This document shows positions 22,361 to 33,018 of a DNA stretch of 64,000 bases, piece by piece. A program made the position numbers and the translations under genes. A model generated the notes under the pieces. It saw only the letters and a program-made list of their open reading frames with translations. It was not told where the DNA came from and did no database searches. Position 1 is the stretch's first letter. Each line of letters starts with the position of its first letter. The stretch is from Monoplex corrugatus. Lineage: Eukaryota > Mollusca > Gastropoda > Littorinimorpha > Ranellidae. Location of the stretch: contig JAPXFY010000023.1 in assembly GCA_030674185.1 (NCBI GenBank), forward strand, positions 9,573,912 through 9,637,911. Direction: 5' to 3'.

Positions 22361-22781
22361 GTAACTGTGTTTCAGACTGTCTCTGTTATGTGTGTGTGTG
22401 TGTGTGTGTAACTGTGTTTCAGACTGTCTCTGTTATGTATGTGTGTGTGTGTGTGTATAACTGTGTTTCAGACTGTCTCTGTTATGTATGTGTGTGTGTG
22501 TGTGTGTGACTGTATTTCAGACTGTCTCTGTTATGTATGTGTGTGTGTGTGTGTGTAACTGTATTTCAGACTGTCTCTGTTATGTGTGTGTGTGTTGTGT
22601 GTGTAACTGTATTTCAGACTGTCTCTGTTATGTATGTGTGTGTGTGTATGTGTGTGTGTGTAACTGTATTTCAGACTGTCTCTGTTATGTGTGTGTGTGT
22701 GTGTAACTGTATTTCAGACTGTCTCTGTTATGTGTGTGTATGTGTGTGTGTGTGTAACTGTATTTCAGACTGTCTCTGTTA

Positions 22782-22822
<41 letters not shown>

Positions 22823-25687
22823 CTGTATTTCAGACTGTCTCTGTTATGTGTGTTGTGTGTGTGTGTGTAACTGTATTTCAGACTGTCTCTGTTATGTGTG
22901 TGTGTGTGTGTTGTGTGTTGTTTTGTGTCTGTTTATGTCTGTGTGTGTGGTGTGTGTGTGTGTGTGTTGTTGTGTTGTGTAACTGTATTTCAGACTGTCT
23001 CTGTTGTGTGGTGTGGGGTGTGTACTGTATTTCAGACTGTCTGTTATGTGTGTGTGTGTGTGTAACTGTATTTCAGACTTTCTGTTATGTGTGTGTGTGT
23101 GTGTGTGTATTTCAACTGTCTCTTATGTGGTTGTGTGTGGGTGTGTAACTGTATTTCAGACTGTCTTGTTATGTGTGTGTGTTGTGTAACTGTATTTCAG
23201 ACTGTCTCTGTATGTGTGTGTGTGTGGTGTGTATTTAACTGTTTTATTTTGTGTTGTGATGTTGTGTGTAACTGTATTCAGACTGTCTGTTATGTGTGTG
23301 TGTGTGTTGTAACTGTATTTCAACTGTCTGTTATGTGTTGTGTGTGTGTGTATTCAGACTGTCTCTGTTATGTGTTGTGTTGGTGACTGTTTCAGACTGT
23401 CTCTGTATGTGTGTGTGTGTGTGTAACTGTTTTCAGACTGTCTCTGTATGTGTGTGTGTGTGTGTAACTGTTTCAGACGTCTCTGTTATGTGTGTGTGTG
23501 TGTGTGTTGTACTGTATTCAGACTGTCTCTGTATGTGTGGTGTGGTTGTAACTGTATTCAGACTGTCTCTGTTATGTGTGTGTGTGTGTGTAACGTATTT
23601 CAGACTGTCCTGTTATGTTGTGTGTGTGTGTTAACTGTATTCAGACTGTCTGTGTGTGTTGTTGTGTGTGTTTGTGTGTGTGTGTGTGTGTTGTGTAACT
23701 GTATTTCAGACTGTCTCTGTTATGTATGTGTGTGTGTATGTGTGTGTGTAACTGTATTTCAAACTGCTTGTTATGTGTTGTGTGTTGTGTGTGTGTGTTT
23801 GTAACTGTATTTCAGACTGTCTGTTATGTGTGTGTGTGTGTGTGTGTGTGTGTTGTGTGTGTGTGTACTGTATTTCAGACTGTCTCTTTTATGTGTGTGT
23901 TGTGTGTGTGTAACTGTATTTCAGACTGTCTCTGTTATGTTTGTGTGTGTGGTGTGTAACTGTATTTCAGACTGTTGTTGTTGTTGTGTGGTGTAACTGT
24001 ATTTCAGACTGTCTCGTTTGTGTTGTGTGTTGTGTGTGTGTGTGTGTAACTGTATTTCAGACTGTCTCTGTTTGTGTGGTGTGTGTGTGTGTAACTGTTT
24101 CAGACTGTCTCTGTTATGTGTGTGTGTGTGTGTGGTAACTGTATTTCAGACTGTCTCTGTTATTGTGGTGTGGTGGTGTGTGTGTGGTGTGTGAACTGTA
24201 TTTCAGACTGTTCTGTTATGTTGTGTGTGTGTGTGTGTGTGTAACTGTATTTCAGACTGTCTCTGTTATGTGTGTGTTGTGTGTGTGTGTAACTGTATTT
24301 CAGACTGTCTCTGTTATGTGTGTGTGTGTGTGTGTGTTGTGTGTTGTGTAACTGTATTTCAGACTGTCTCTGTTATTGTGTTGTGTGTGTGTGTGTGTGT
24401 GGTGTTGTGTAACTGTATTTCAGACTGTCTCTGTTATGTTTGTGTGTGTTGTGTGTGTGTGTAACTGTATTTCAGACTGTCTGTTATGTGTGTGTGTGTT
24501 GTGCTGGATGTGTTGTGTGTGTTGTGTAACTGTATTTCAGACTGCTCTGTTATGTGTTGTGTGTGTGTGTTGTGTGTGTGTGTAACTGTATTTCAGACTG
24601 TCTCTGTTATGTGTTGTGTGTGTGTGTGTGTGTGTAACTGTATTTCAGACTGTCTCTGTTATGTGTGTGTGTGTGTGTGTAACTGTATTTCAGACTGTGT
24701 TGTTGTGTGTGTTGTATGGTGTGTGTAACTGTATTTCAGACTGTCTCTGTTATGTGTGTGTGTGTGTGTGTGTAACTGTATTTCAGACTGTCTCGTGTGT
24801 GTGTGTGGTGTGTGTGTGTTGTAACTGTATTTCAGACTGTCTCTGTTTGTGTGTGTGTGTGTGTGTGTAACTGTATTTCAGACTGTCTCTGTTATGTGTG
24901 TGTGTGTGTGTGTGAACTGTATTTCAGACTGTCTTGTTATGTGTGTGTGTGTGTGTGTGTAACTGTATTTCAGACTGTCTCTGTTATGTTGGTGTGTGTG
25001 TGTGTGTGTGTGTGTGTGAACTGTATTTCAGACTGTCTCTGTTATGTGTGTGTGTGTTGTGTGTAACTGTATTCAGACTGTCTGTTATGTGTTGTGTGTG
25101 TGTGTAACTGTATTTCAGACTGTCTCTGTTTGTAGTGTGTTGTGTGTTGTGTAACTGTATTTCAGACTGTCTCTGTTATGTTGTGTGTGTGTGTGTGTGT
25201 GTGTGTGTAAACTGTATTTCAGACTGTCTCTGTTTATGTGTGTGTGTTTTGTGTGTGTGTAACTTTTTAATGTCTGAGATGTGTCTGTTATGTGTGTGTG
25301 TGTGTGTGTGTAACTGTATTTCAGACTGTCTCTGTTATGTATGTGTGTGTGTGTGTTGTGTGTGTGTAACTGTATTTCAGACTGTCTCTGTTATGTGTGT
25401 GTTTTGTGTGTGTGTGTGTGTAACTGTATTTCAGACTGTCTCGTTATGTGTGTGTGTGTGTGTGTGTGTAACTGTATTTCAGACTGTCTCTGTTAGTGTG
25501 GTGTGGTGTGTGGTGTGTGTGTAACTGTATTTCAGACTGTCTCTGTTATGTGTGTGTGGTGGTGTTGTGTTGTGTAACTGTATTTCAGACTGTCTCTGTT
25601 ATTGTGTGTGTGTGTGTAACTGTATTCAGACTGCTCTGTTATGTGTGTGTTGTGTGTTGTGTTGTAACTGTATGTTCAACTGTCTTG

Positions 25688-25739
<52 letters not shown>

Positions 25740-26057
25740 CTGTATTTCAGACTGTCTCTGTTATGTGTGTGTGTGTGTGGTGTGTGTGTGTGTAACTGTA
25801 TTTCAGACTGTCTCTGTTATGTGTGTGTGTGTGTGTGTGTGTGTGTAACTGTATTTCAGACTGTCTGTTATGTTGTGTGTGTGTGTAACTGTATTTCAGA
25901 CTGTCTCTGTTATGTGTGTGTGTGTGTGTGTGTGTGTGTAACTGTATTTCAGACTGTCTCTGTTATGTGTGTGTGTGTGTGTGTAACTGTATTTCAGACT
26001 GTCTGTTATGTGTGTGTGTGTGTGTGTGTGTGTAACTGTATTTCAGACTGACTCTGT

Positions 26058-26103
<46 letters not shown>

Positions 26104-26129
26104 AACTGTATTTCAGACTGTCTCTGTTA

Positions 26130-26204
<75 letters not shown>

Positions 26205-26225
26205 CTGTATTTCAGACTATCTCTG
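21419..26225 (+). repeat. 4.8-kb composite array: 27-base core separated by variable (GT)n
   Basis: Roughly 80-90 copies (counted by eye) of a core that contains GTAACTGTATTTCAG followed by ACTGTCTCTGTTAT, separated by GT runs of 10 to 70 bases. Unit length therefore varies around 55 bases. The core looks like a minimal intron: GTAACTG resembles a donor or branch site and TGTATTTCAG resembles an acceptor. Cores in 21.5-22.9 and 25.7-26.2 kb are almost identical. Those in 22.9-25.7 kb carry many single-base losses. Frames across it (Cys-Val runs with CISDCLCY or TVFQTVSV) are not genes. Confidence 0.95.
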
Positions 26226-26286
26226 TTCGTTGCAGGCAAGGTTTTGTTTGTTTCGTTTTGTTATGTTTTTGCTTGGGATTTTTAGC

Positions 26287-26510
26287 TTTTTGATTCTCTC
26301 ACCAGCTGCAAAAACTTACACAACACTTTCACTCCCTCACCTTTCCACCAGCTTCCGAAAGTTAACCCTTTCATTTCCGTGCTATGTCCATCAGCTTTAC
26401 CCAGGAAGCTGGTGAATTGTGTGAGTGAGTGAAAGGGTTAAATTTTTATTTGACTATCATGCTTGACAATGCAGAAAGCTGTTGGATAGGGTGGGGGCAT
26501 AAAAGGATAA
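26287..26510. mobile_element. TTAA-type foldback MITE, diverged copy
   Basis: Contains CTTTCACTCCCTCACC, CCACCAGCTTCC, the reverse arm GGAAGCTGGTG...GTGAAAGGGTTAAA and the right-arm motifs CATGCTTGACAATGCAG and GGATAGGGTGGGGG. It belongs to the same family as 62517-62708, with a CTTTCA variant of the end sequence. Confidence 0.7.
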
Positions 26511-26812
26511 AAAAAACATTTAAAAACAAAAGACAGGTTAGATTTTGTTTTGTTTTTATGCCTGATTCACTGATACAGTATGAAAAGTTTGGGTTTTTAG
26601 AAAAAGAAAAAAAGTTTAAAACTTTAAGCTAGTGTAAGATGCTATATGCTGGTTAAATACAGTAGTAAGCAGTACTCATCTTAGAGCGCCTGTAAAAGTA
26701 AAAAATTGCCACCTTTTTATGGTCAAGAAGGTTTACTTTGTCTCCCGGGGCCCCTAGAGCTATGCTAGCAGTACCTTTGGCTTCTGGCATGCCCACCCAA
26801 GCCATACACTTT

Positions 26813-27143
26813 TGGAAGGTTAGAGCCCTGACGAAGCATGGTCCTCTAGTGCTTCTGGTTGGGAATTGAACATAAAGCTAATAATCCAGTAACAGTAAAA
26901 ACAGATGTTTTGGAAACAGCAACAAAAGAAACTAAGACAGCTGTGTATGACAGGTTTTCGGAGTCTTTAGAAGACACTTGGAAGGTTAGAGCCCTAACGA
27001 AGCACTATCCACTAGTGCTTGAGGTTCGGAATGAGGCACAAAGCTAACAATCCAGTAACAGTAAAACAGATGTTTTGGAAACAGTGACAACAGAAACGAA
27101 GACAACTATGTATAATCGGCTTTCGGGGTCATCAGAAGATATT
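26813..27143 (+). repeat. Two-copy 165-170 base tandem duplication
   Basis: The segment beginning GGAAGGTTAGAGCCCT at 26813 repeats at 26981. The copies share AATCCAGTAACAGTAAAA, ACAGATGTTTTGGAAACAG and AGAAGA, with about 15% differences by eye. The second copy runs into the 30-bp minisatellite. Confidence 0.85.
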
Positions 27144-27149
27144 TGAATG

Positions 27150-28487
27150 AATAACCAAGGTGAAAACTGAAAGAAAAACCGCTGACAGGATGGAAACTAA
27201 AAGAAAAACCACTGACAGGATGGAAACTGAAAAAAAGAACACTGACAGGATGGAAACTGAAAAAAAGAACACTGACAGGGTGGAAACCGAAAGACAAACC
27301 ACTGACAGAATGGAAACTAAAAGAAAAACCACTGACAGGATGGAAACTGAAAGAAAAACCACTGACAGGATGGAAACTGAAAAAAAGAACACTGACAGGG
27401 TGGAAACTGAAAGACAAACCACTGACAGGATGGAAACTGAAAGAAAAACCACTGACAGGATGGAAACTGAAAGAAAAACCACTGATAGGATGGAAACTGA
27501 AAGAAAAACCACTGACAGGATGGAAACTGACAGAAAAACCACTGACAGGATGGAAACTGAAAGAAAAACCACCAACAGGATGGAAACTGACAGAAAAACC
27601 ACTGACAGGATGGAAACAAAGAAAAACCACTGACAGGATGGAAACTGAAAGAAAAACCACCAACAGTATGGAAACTGACAGAAAAACCACTGACAGGATG
27701 GAAACTGAAAGACAAACCACTGACAGGATGGAAACAAAGAAAAACCACTGACAGGATGGAAACAAAGAAAAACCACCAACAGGATGGAAACTGACAGAAA
27801 AACCACCAACAGGATGGAAACTGACAGAAAAACCACCAACAGGATGGGAACTGAAAGAAAAACCACCAACAGGATGGAAACTGACAGAAAAACCACCAAC
27901 AGGATGGAAACTGACAGAAAAACCACCAACAGGGTGGAAACTGACAGAAAAACCACCAACAGGATGGAAACTGAAAGAAAAACCACCAACAGGATGGAAA
28001 CTGACAGAAAAACCACCAACAGGATGGAAACTGACAGAAAAACCACCAACAGGATGGAAACTGAAAGAAAAACCACCAACAGGATGGAAACTGAAAGAAA
28101 AACCACCAACAGGATGTACACTGAAAGAAAAACCACTGACAGGATGTACACTGAAAGAAAAACCACTGACAGGATGTACACTGAAAGAAAAACCACCAAC
28201 AGGATGTACACTGAAAGAAAAACCACCAACAGGATGGAAACTGAAAGAAAAACCACCAACAGGATGTACACTGAAAGAAAAACCACTGACAGGATGTACA
28301 CTGAAAGAAAAACCACCAACAGGATGGAAACTAAAAGAAAAACCACCAACAGGATGGAAACTGAAAGAAAAACCACTGACAGGATGGAAACTGAAAGAAA
28401 AACCACCAACAGGATGGAAACTGAAAGGAAAACCACAGACAGGATGGAAACTGAAAGAAAAACCACTGACAGGATGTACAGAGCCTA
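27150..28487 (+). repeat. 30-bp minisatellite, about 44 units
   Basis: Unit AGGATGGAAACTGAAAGAAA followed by AACCACTGAC. Three diagnostic variants occur: ACTGAC or ACCAAC at the end, GAAACTGAA or GAAACTGAC, and GTACACT for GGAAACT. The variants occur in blocks: ACTGAC dominates 27150-27600, ACCAAC dominates 27780-28110, and GTACACT clusters at 28115-28320. This points to stepwise local amplification. Long open frames on both strands (METERKTTDR repeats on +, up to 444 codons on -) follow from the 30-base period. Confidence 0.96.
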
Positions 28488-28840
28488 GCCCACAATATGT
28501 GGGAGTGGGGAACCTTCATTGCTGCCATACATGTCAGTGGCATAATGTACAGTGAGTAAGTAAGTAAAGTAAACAGTAAAAAGAAACAGTAAGAAGATGA
28601 TTTTAGTTTGATAACTGAAAAGGTGAACCTTCAGCCGGTCAGATTCATTGACAATAGGTAGATAAAGAAAACCAGTAATGGTGGGGCAAAAGGGAAATTG
28701 AAGTGTGAGGGGAAAAAACCTACATGAGGAGCGCAGTAATCATGTAGTTAGGACGTCCGGCTTGCAGCGGGAAAGTCAGGCTGGGATCTCCTGGGTTAGC
28801 ATAACATGCAGACTTGTTAGCAACTGAAGCTCTGTCATAT
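28488..28840. other. Intron 6 spacer with possible degenerate tRNA-like SINE head
   Basis: Mostly unrecognised. At 28735-28795, GTAGTTAGGACGTCCGGCTT and, about 30 bases later, GGGATCTCCTGGG resemble the A and B boxes of a tRNA-derived SINE, but no body of a known family follows. Confidence 0.3.
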
Positions 28841-28844
28841 ATGA

Positions 28845-29065
28845 ATATAGATAGAGAGAGAGAGAGATAGATAGGTAGACAGATAGATAGAGATCGATCG
28901 ATCGATAAATAGATAGATAGGTAGATAGATAGAGATCGATTGATCGATCAATAGATAGGTAGATAGATAGAAATCGATTGATCGATCAATCGATAGAGAG
29001 ATAGGTTAATAGATAGAGAGCTAGGTAAATAGATAGGTAGGTACGTAGAGAAAGGGAGACAGGGA
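28845..29065 (+). repeat. (GATA)n/(GATC)n compound repeat
   Basis: Blocks of GATA, GAGA and ATCGATCG arranged as about three higher-order units of some 55-60 bases each ending GATAGATAGAGATCGAT-like sequence. Confidence 0.9.
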
Positions 29066-29345
29066 GAATATTGAATACACACCTAAAGATTCCATAAGGT
29101 TTTTTGAGGATTGCAGAAAGATGAAAATATCCAGTGTGCTGCTGACCCCTCCTACCTCCAACCCCCTAGAAATAAGGAATATAACTGCCTACATGGTGAG
29201 GCACCCACTGAAGACAGAGTATGCAGACTGTGCAGTAGCATAAAGCCTGCACACTGTGTTGGCAAACAACCAGAACGACATGCGTACACTCATCTGAGAA
29301 AATATTGCACCAAATCAACACAAGCTTAAAAAGAAGATGAAAATG

Positions 29346-29515
29346 AAATGCACACACACACACGCACGCACACACGCATGCATGCACACGCGCGCGCGCA
29401 CGCACGCACACATGCGCAAGCATGCACCCACAAACAACATGCAAACACACACATACACACACACACACGCACGCACGCACGCACGCACACACATACACAC
29501 AAACACACAAAATAT
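29346..29515 (+). repeat. Alternating purine-pyrimidine tract (CA/CG)n
   Basis: CA repeats mixed with CGCACGCA and a pure CGCGCGCG core near 29389-29400. Long alternation of this type favours left-handed DNA. It is not coding. Confidence 0.85.
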
Positions 29516-29903
29516 TTGTAATAAGAAAATCTTATTTTTTGTTTACAAAAGGTCTCATGATCAAACCTCAACTTACAAACATTCATGCGCACTCAAAATA
29601 GTTGTGTAAATGTGTTTTTGCTTTTTGCATACAAAAAATCTCGAGATCAAAACCTCAATCTCCAAATATATACACACACAACACGCACACAAAACACTTA
29701 TTGTGATAAAACCTCACTGTTTTCTTACAAAGGATCTTAACCCTACCAGACCTTAGCCCCTGAGCGTAATTGTGCCCCCTGCCTGGCCTCCTGAGCAAAA
29801 TTTTGAAAAAAATGTATATACGTTAGAAAACTGTTCATATCATGCACACCAATGGTTAGAATTATATGAAACGTGGAGAGATTGTAGAAAATAGGCCTAT
29901 CTT

Positions 29904-30215
29904 TCATCTAACGCCAGTCCAACCCTCAATCACACAAGCATCTCCCCTATCACTTGGTTGGGAGGTACGGCCACGCCCCCTTCTTCCAACACTCTGTCTC
30001 GACCTACTTCTTTCATTGTCAGAATCATCACTTTCACTCAATGCTTCATCAACGTAATCATCGTCACTTGAATCGGAAACGTATTCCTGATCAAATTCTC
30101 CAATCTGCAAAATGTCCACCACTTGTTGAACTGTGAAGCGAGTTGGCCTCGCCCATTTACCTGTTGAAGTGCTTGGTTCATCACTAGCTCGCTTCATGGT
30201 CAATATTGCACCCAA
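29904..30215 (-). pseudogene. piggyBac transposase N-terminal fragment
   Basis: A 103-codon frame starting MGAILTMKRASDEP, with TVQQVVDILQIGEFDQEYVS and a run rich in Asp, Ser and Glu (SDSSDDDYVDEALSESDDSD), then an Arg-rich patch. Such an acidic leader before the DDE domain is typical of piggyBac-type transposases. The catalytic domain is absent: the frame stops and an L2 LINE follows on the other side. I infer a decayed or internally deleted autonomous copy. Confidence 0.65.
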
Positions 30216-30317
30216 ATCACCTCAAAATACCATCAACACAAAGGCAGACAGTTGCAATAGGCTGAACACACGCTCACGCGATACTTAGCAACGGTCCGGT
30301 AGCTATTTTTAGCTCTT

Positions 30318-30403
30318 GATAAATAATAATAATAATTACAATATTTATATAGCGCAAAATCTTGATAAAATCAAATCTAAGCGCTGAAGCAGACACGCAC
30401 GCA

Positions 30404-30485
<82 letters not shown>

Positions 30486-30935
30486 TGGCTATAAATGGGG
30501 AGAAAGAATAAAAGCAAGAATAAAAGCAATGGAAAATTATAGAGAGCATAGCATATACAATTATATATTATAACCATGTGATTCCCTCCGAGCGGAGACA
30601 GACTGCAGAGGGGGGGGGGGGGGGGGGGGGGGGTTGAGTGAAGTTAGGATTTTATGCGGAGGAGAAGGTGAGTTTTGAGAGCGGACTTGAAGGAGACAAA
30701 AGTAGGTTGCTGACGGACTGAGAGAGGAAGTTTGTTCCAGGAGAGTGGACCAGAAACAGAGAAGGCTCGTGGACCATAGATATTGAGCTTAGTGCGTGGA
30801 AAGCGAAAAGTCAGAGGATCAGAGGCAGAGCGGAGGGTACGTGAGGGAACATAGATCTCAAGTAGGCTTGACAGGTAATCGGGGGCTGCGTTATTGAGGC
30901 TTTTGTAGCACATGGTGTCTAGTTTGTGACGATCG
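30318..30935 (-). mobile_element. L2/CR1-type LINE 3' end nested in the piggyBac-like element
   Basis: The - strand encodes the C-terminal block DTMCYKSLNNAAPDYLSSLL and FSVSGPLSWNKLPLSVRQQP, then an untranslated part with a C-run (26 G on the + strand, 30607-30633), a (CA)n tract (30390-30485), the GCGCTATATAAATATTG sequence and an ATT tail. It is 5'-truncated at about 30935 and close to identical to the 3' part of the copy at 40.8-42.4 kb, so fairly young. Confidence 0.92.
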
Positions 30936-31200
30936 TGTGAGTGTGCTATTCCCGTTATAGCGGGAACTCGGTATATAGTCATTTTCGTCATTCCCGCAAT
31001 AGCGGGAACTCGGTCTGGTAGGGTTAAGATCAAAACTTCGACCTGCAAACACTCACTGACACACAAAATGTTTGTGTAAATAAAACAAACACTCACCATT
31101 TACAAACAAAATGTGTGTGTAAATAAAATCTCGCATTTTGCTTACAAAGAATCTCAGGATCAAAACCTCAACCTCCACAAGGTGGTGAATTTGTTCACAG

Positions 31201-31427
31201 ACTGGCCTTACGCAACACTGAGCTGTTGAAGATGTGTGCGGAGGACCACCGGGTGCGGCTGTTGGTGTTTGCCGTGCGCTACTGGGGCAAGTGGAAGCAG
31301 GTGGCTGGCAACCAGAACTGTGGACCCCGTCTCTCCAACTATTGCCTGACCCTTCTCGTGCTGTTTTACCTGGCCAACACCTCCCCACCTGTCCTCCCCT
31401 CCGTGCAGGCTCTAGCCGATCTGACAG
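31201..31427 (+). CDS. TUT1: TUT1-like terminal uridylyltransferase, coding exon 7 (central domain)
   Basis: The acceptor TTTGTTCACAG completes Arg323 from exon 6. The exon reads LALRNTELLKMCAEDHRVRL, then FAVRYWGKWKQVAG, then CGPRLSNYCLTLLVLFYLA and SPPVLPSVQALADLT. It aligns closely with human LALHNSRFLSL, LVYTLRCWAQG and LSNYALTLLVIYFLQ, the central helical domain that holds the nucleotide. No indels are seen. It ends phase 1 at CTGACAG/GTACGT. The last 20 bases of the exon, from AGGCTCTAGCC onward, are repeated about 15 times downstream as part of a 49-bp minisatellite, together with the donor. Confidence 0.97.
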
Positions 31428-32150
31428 GTACGTTTGTGGTTCCTCCCCGAGCTGACAGGTACTTTTGTGGCTCCTCACCTCCATACGGGCTCTAGCCGAG
31501 CTGACAGGTACGTTTGTGGTTCCTCGCCTCCACATAGGCTTTAGCCGAGCTGACAGGTACATTTGTGGTTCCTCACCTCCACATAGGCTGTAGCCAAGCT
31601 GACAGGTACGTTTGTGGTTCCTCGCCTCCACATAGGCTGTAGCCGAGCTGACAGGTACGTTTGTGGTTCCTCACCTCCACATAGGCTGTAGCCGAGCTGA
31701 CAGGTACGTTTGTGGTTCCTCACCTCCACATAGGCTTTAGCCGAGCTGACAGGTACGTTTGTGGTTCCTCGCCTCCACATAGGCTTTAGCCGAGCTGACA
31801 GGTACGTTTGTGGTTCCTCACCTCCACATAGGCTGTAGCTGAGCTGACAGGTACGTTTGTGGTTCCTCACCTCCATACTGGCCCTAGCCGAGCTGACAGG
31901 TACATTTGTGGTTCCTCACCTCCATACGGGCCCTAGCCGAGCTGACAGGTACGTTTGTGGTTCCTCACCTCCACATAGGCTCTAGCCGAGCTGACAGGTA
32001 CGTTTGTGGTTCCTCACCTCCACATAGGCTCTAGCCGAGCTGACAGGTACGTTTGTGGTTCCTCACCTCCATACAGGATCTAGCCAAGCTGACAGATAGT
32101 TTTGTGGTTCCTCACCTCCATACAGGCTCTAACTGAGCTGACAGGTACGT
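31406..32150 (+). repeat. 49-bp minisatellite that copies the exon 7 5' splice site
   Basis: About 16 units, the first overlapping the exon 7 end. The unit is GCTCTAGCCGAGCTGACAG, then GTACGTTTGTGGTTCC, then TCACCTCCACATAG. In nearly every unit CTGACAG/GTACGT is kept, a near-perfect donor consensus. The first spacing is 31 bases; later ones are 49. About 20 bases of each unit derive from the exon and the rest from the start of intron 7. In the frame of exon 7, the first in-frame stop is the TAG at 31493-31495, so use of most of the later donors would truncate the protein. Confidence 0.95.
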
Positions 32151-32208
32151 TTGTGGTGTCTGTGGTTTCTGAACTTCTTCACAGCGTACCAATCTCTGTG
32201 CTTACTTT

Positions 32209-32580
32209 TAACCTTTTGACCCAACCTCCCACCTGCCCAGTTCACCAGCATCCTGCATTGTCAGCCATGAAAGAAAATCAAAAACATAACTTTCATTTCC
32301 TCACTCTGTCCACCAGCATCCTGCATTGTGTACCATGAAAGAAAACTTTAAAAAGATTAACTCTTTCATTCCCCGACATTTTCTACCAGCATTTTGCATT
32401 GTCAGCCATGAAAGAAAAACAAAGGATTAACTCTTTCATTCCCTTGCCCTGTCCACCAGCATCTTGCATTGTCAACCATGAAAGAAAAACAAAGAATTAT
32501 TTCTTTCATTCCCTCACCCTTTCCACCAGCATCTTGCATTGTCAGTCATGATAATATTGCATACATGTTACCCTTTCATT
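32209..32580 (+). repeat. Tandem array of half-units of the TTAA foldback MITE
   Basis: About five copies of a roughly 75-80 base block resembling one arm of the foldback MITE: CTTTCATTCCC, then TGTCCACCAGCATC, then TGCATTGTCAGCCATGAAAG. The family normally has this arm once in each orientation. Here it is multiplied head to tail without the inverted partner. Confidence 0.75.
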
Positions 32581-32609
32581 CCTGCACCATATTTGTCATC
32601 TTTCTGCAG

Positions 32610-32760
32610 GAAATCCAAAACAAAGTGTGACTGCCCGCATTCAAGCAAACAGTAACCAGAAAAAAACACGAGAAAAGAATAAGAACGCGTATTTAATACA
32701 ACAAGACAAGACAGGCGCAAATTTTCAGCCAACTGGCCTTAGTCAAGCATAAGATCACAA
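32610..32760 (+). repeat. Dispersed repeat with Penelope-like / ribozyme-like core, partial copy
   Basis: Shares GTGTGACTGCCCGC, ACGCGTATTTAATACAACAA and CAGGCGCAAATTTTC with the foldback copy at 57385-57615. The inverted second arm is missing. The reverse strand contains TTGACTAAGGCCAGTTGGCT followed by GAAAAT, reminiscent of a degenerate hammerhead core. Confidence 0.6.
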
Positions 32761-32782
32761 ACAAACACCAGGTACAAGAATT

Positions 32783-32889
32783 AGCTGTATTGTTAACCAT
32801 GGAAGCATAGCAAAAACATAGCTCTGTCATTCCCTCACTTGACAAAGGCTAGTTGGCACATACACGACTCACACATACGCGCACGCACA

Positions 32890-32960
<71 letters not shown>

Positions 32961-32975
32961 CACACACACACACAC

Positions 32976-33018
<43 letters not shown>

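Larger units (their letters stand above)
29737..31027 (-). mobile_element. piggyBac-like element with TTAA ends, carrying a nested L2 LINE
   Basis: Left boundary TTAA+CCCTACCAGACC (29737-29752) and right boundary GGTCTGGTAGGG+TTAA (31012-31027) give perfect 12-base inverted repeats with TTAA on both sides. Near the right end two palindromic subterminal repeats are seen (TTCCCGTTATAGCGGGAA and TTCCCGCAATAGCGGGAA, each followed by CTCGGT). Inside, on the - strand, is an N-terminal transposase-like acidic segment (29904-30215). The element sits inside a degenerate intron repeat whose other copies show the uninterrupted site. Confidence 0.88.

Noticed and set aside
21388..26415. Series of Cys-Val-rich frames that could look like cysteine-rich peptides
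   Set aside because: Translation of GT repeats. No signal peptide, cysteine spacing or conservation.
27132..28466. 444-codon open frame on the - strand (Val-Phe-Leu-Ser-Val repeats) and 234-codon frame on +
   Set aside because: Both follow from the 30-bp minisatellite with a stop-free ten-codon period. They have no start context, splice support or domain.
27150..28487. CRISPR-like regular 30-base repeats
   Set aside because: Units are head to tail without unique spacers and the locus is an animal intron.
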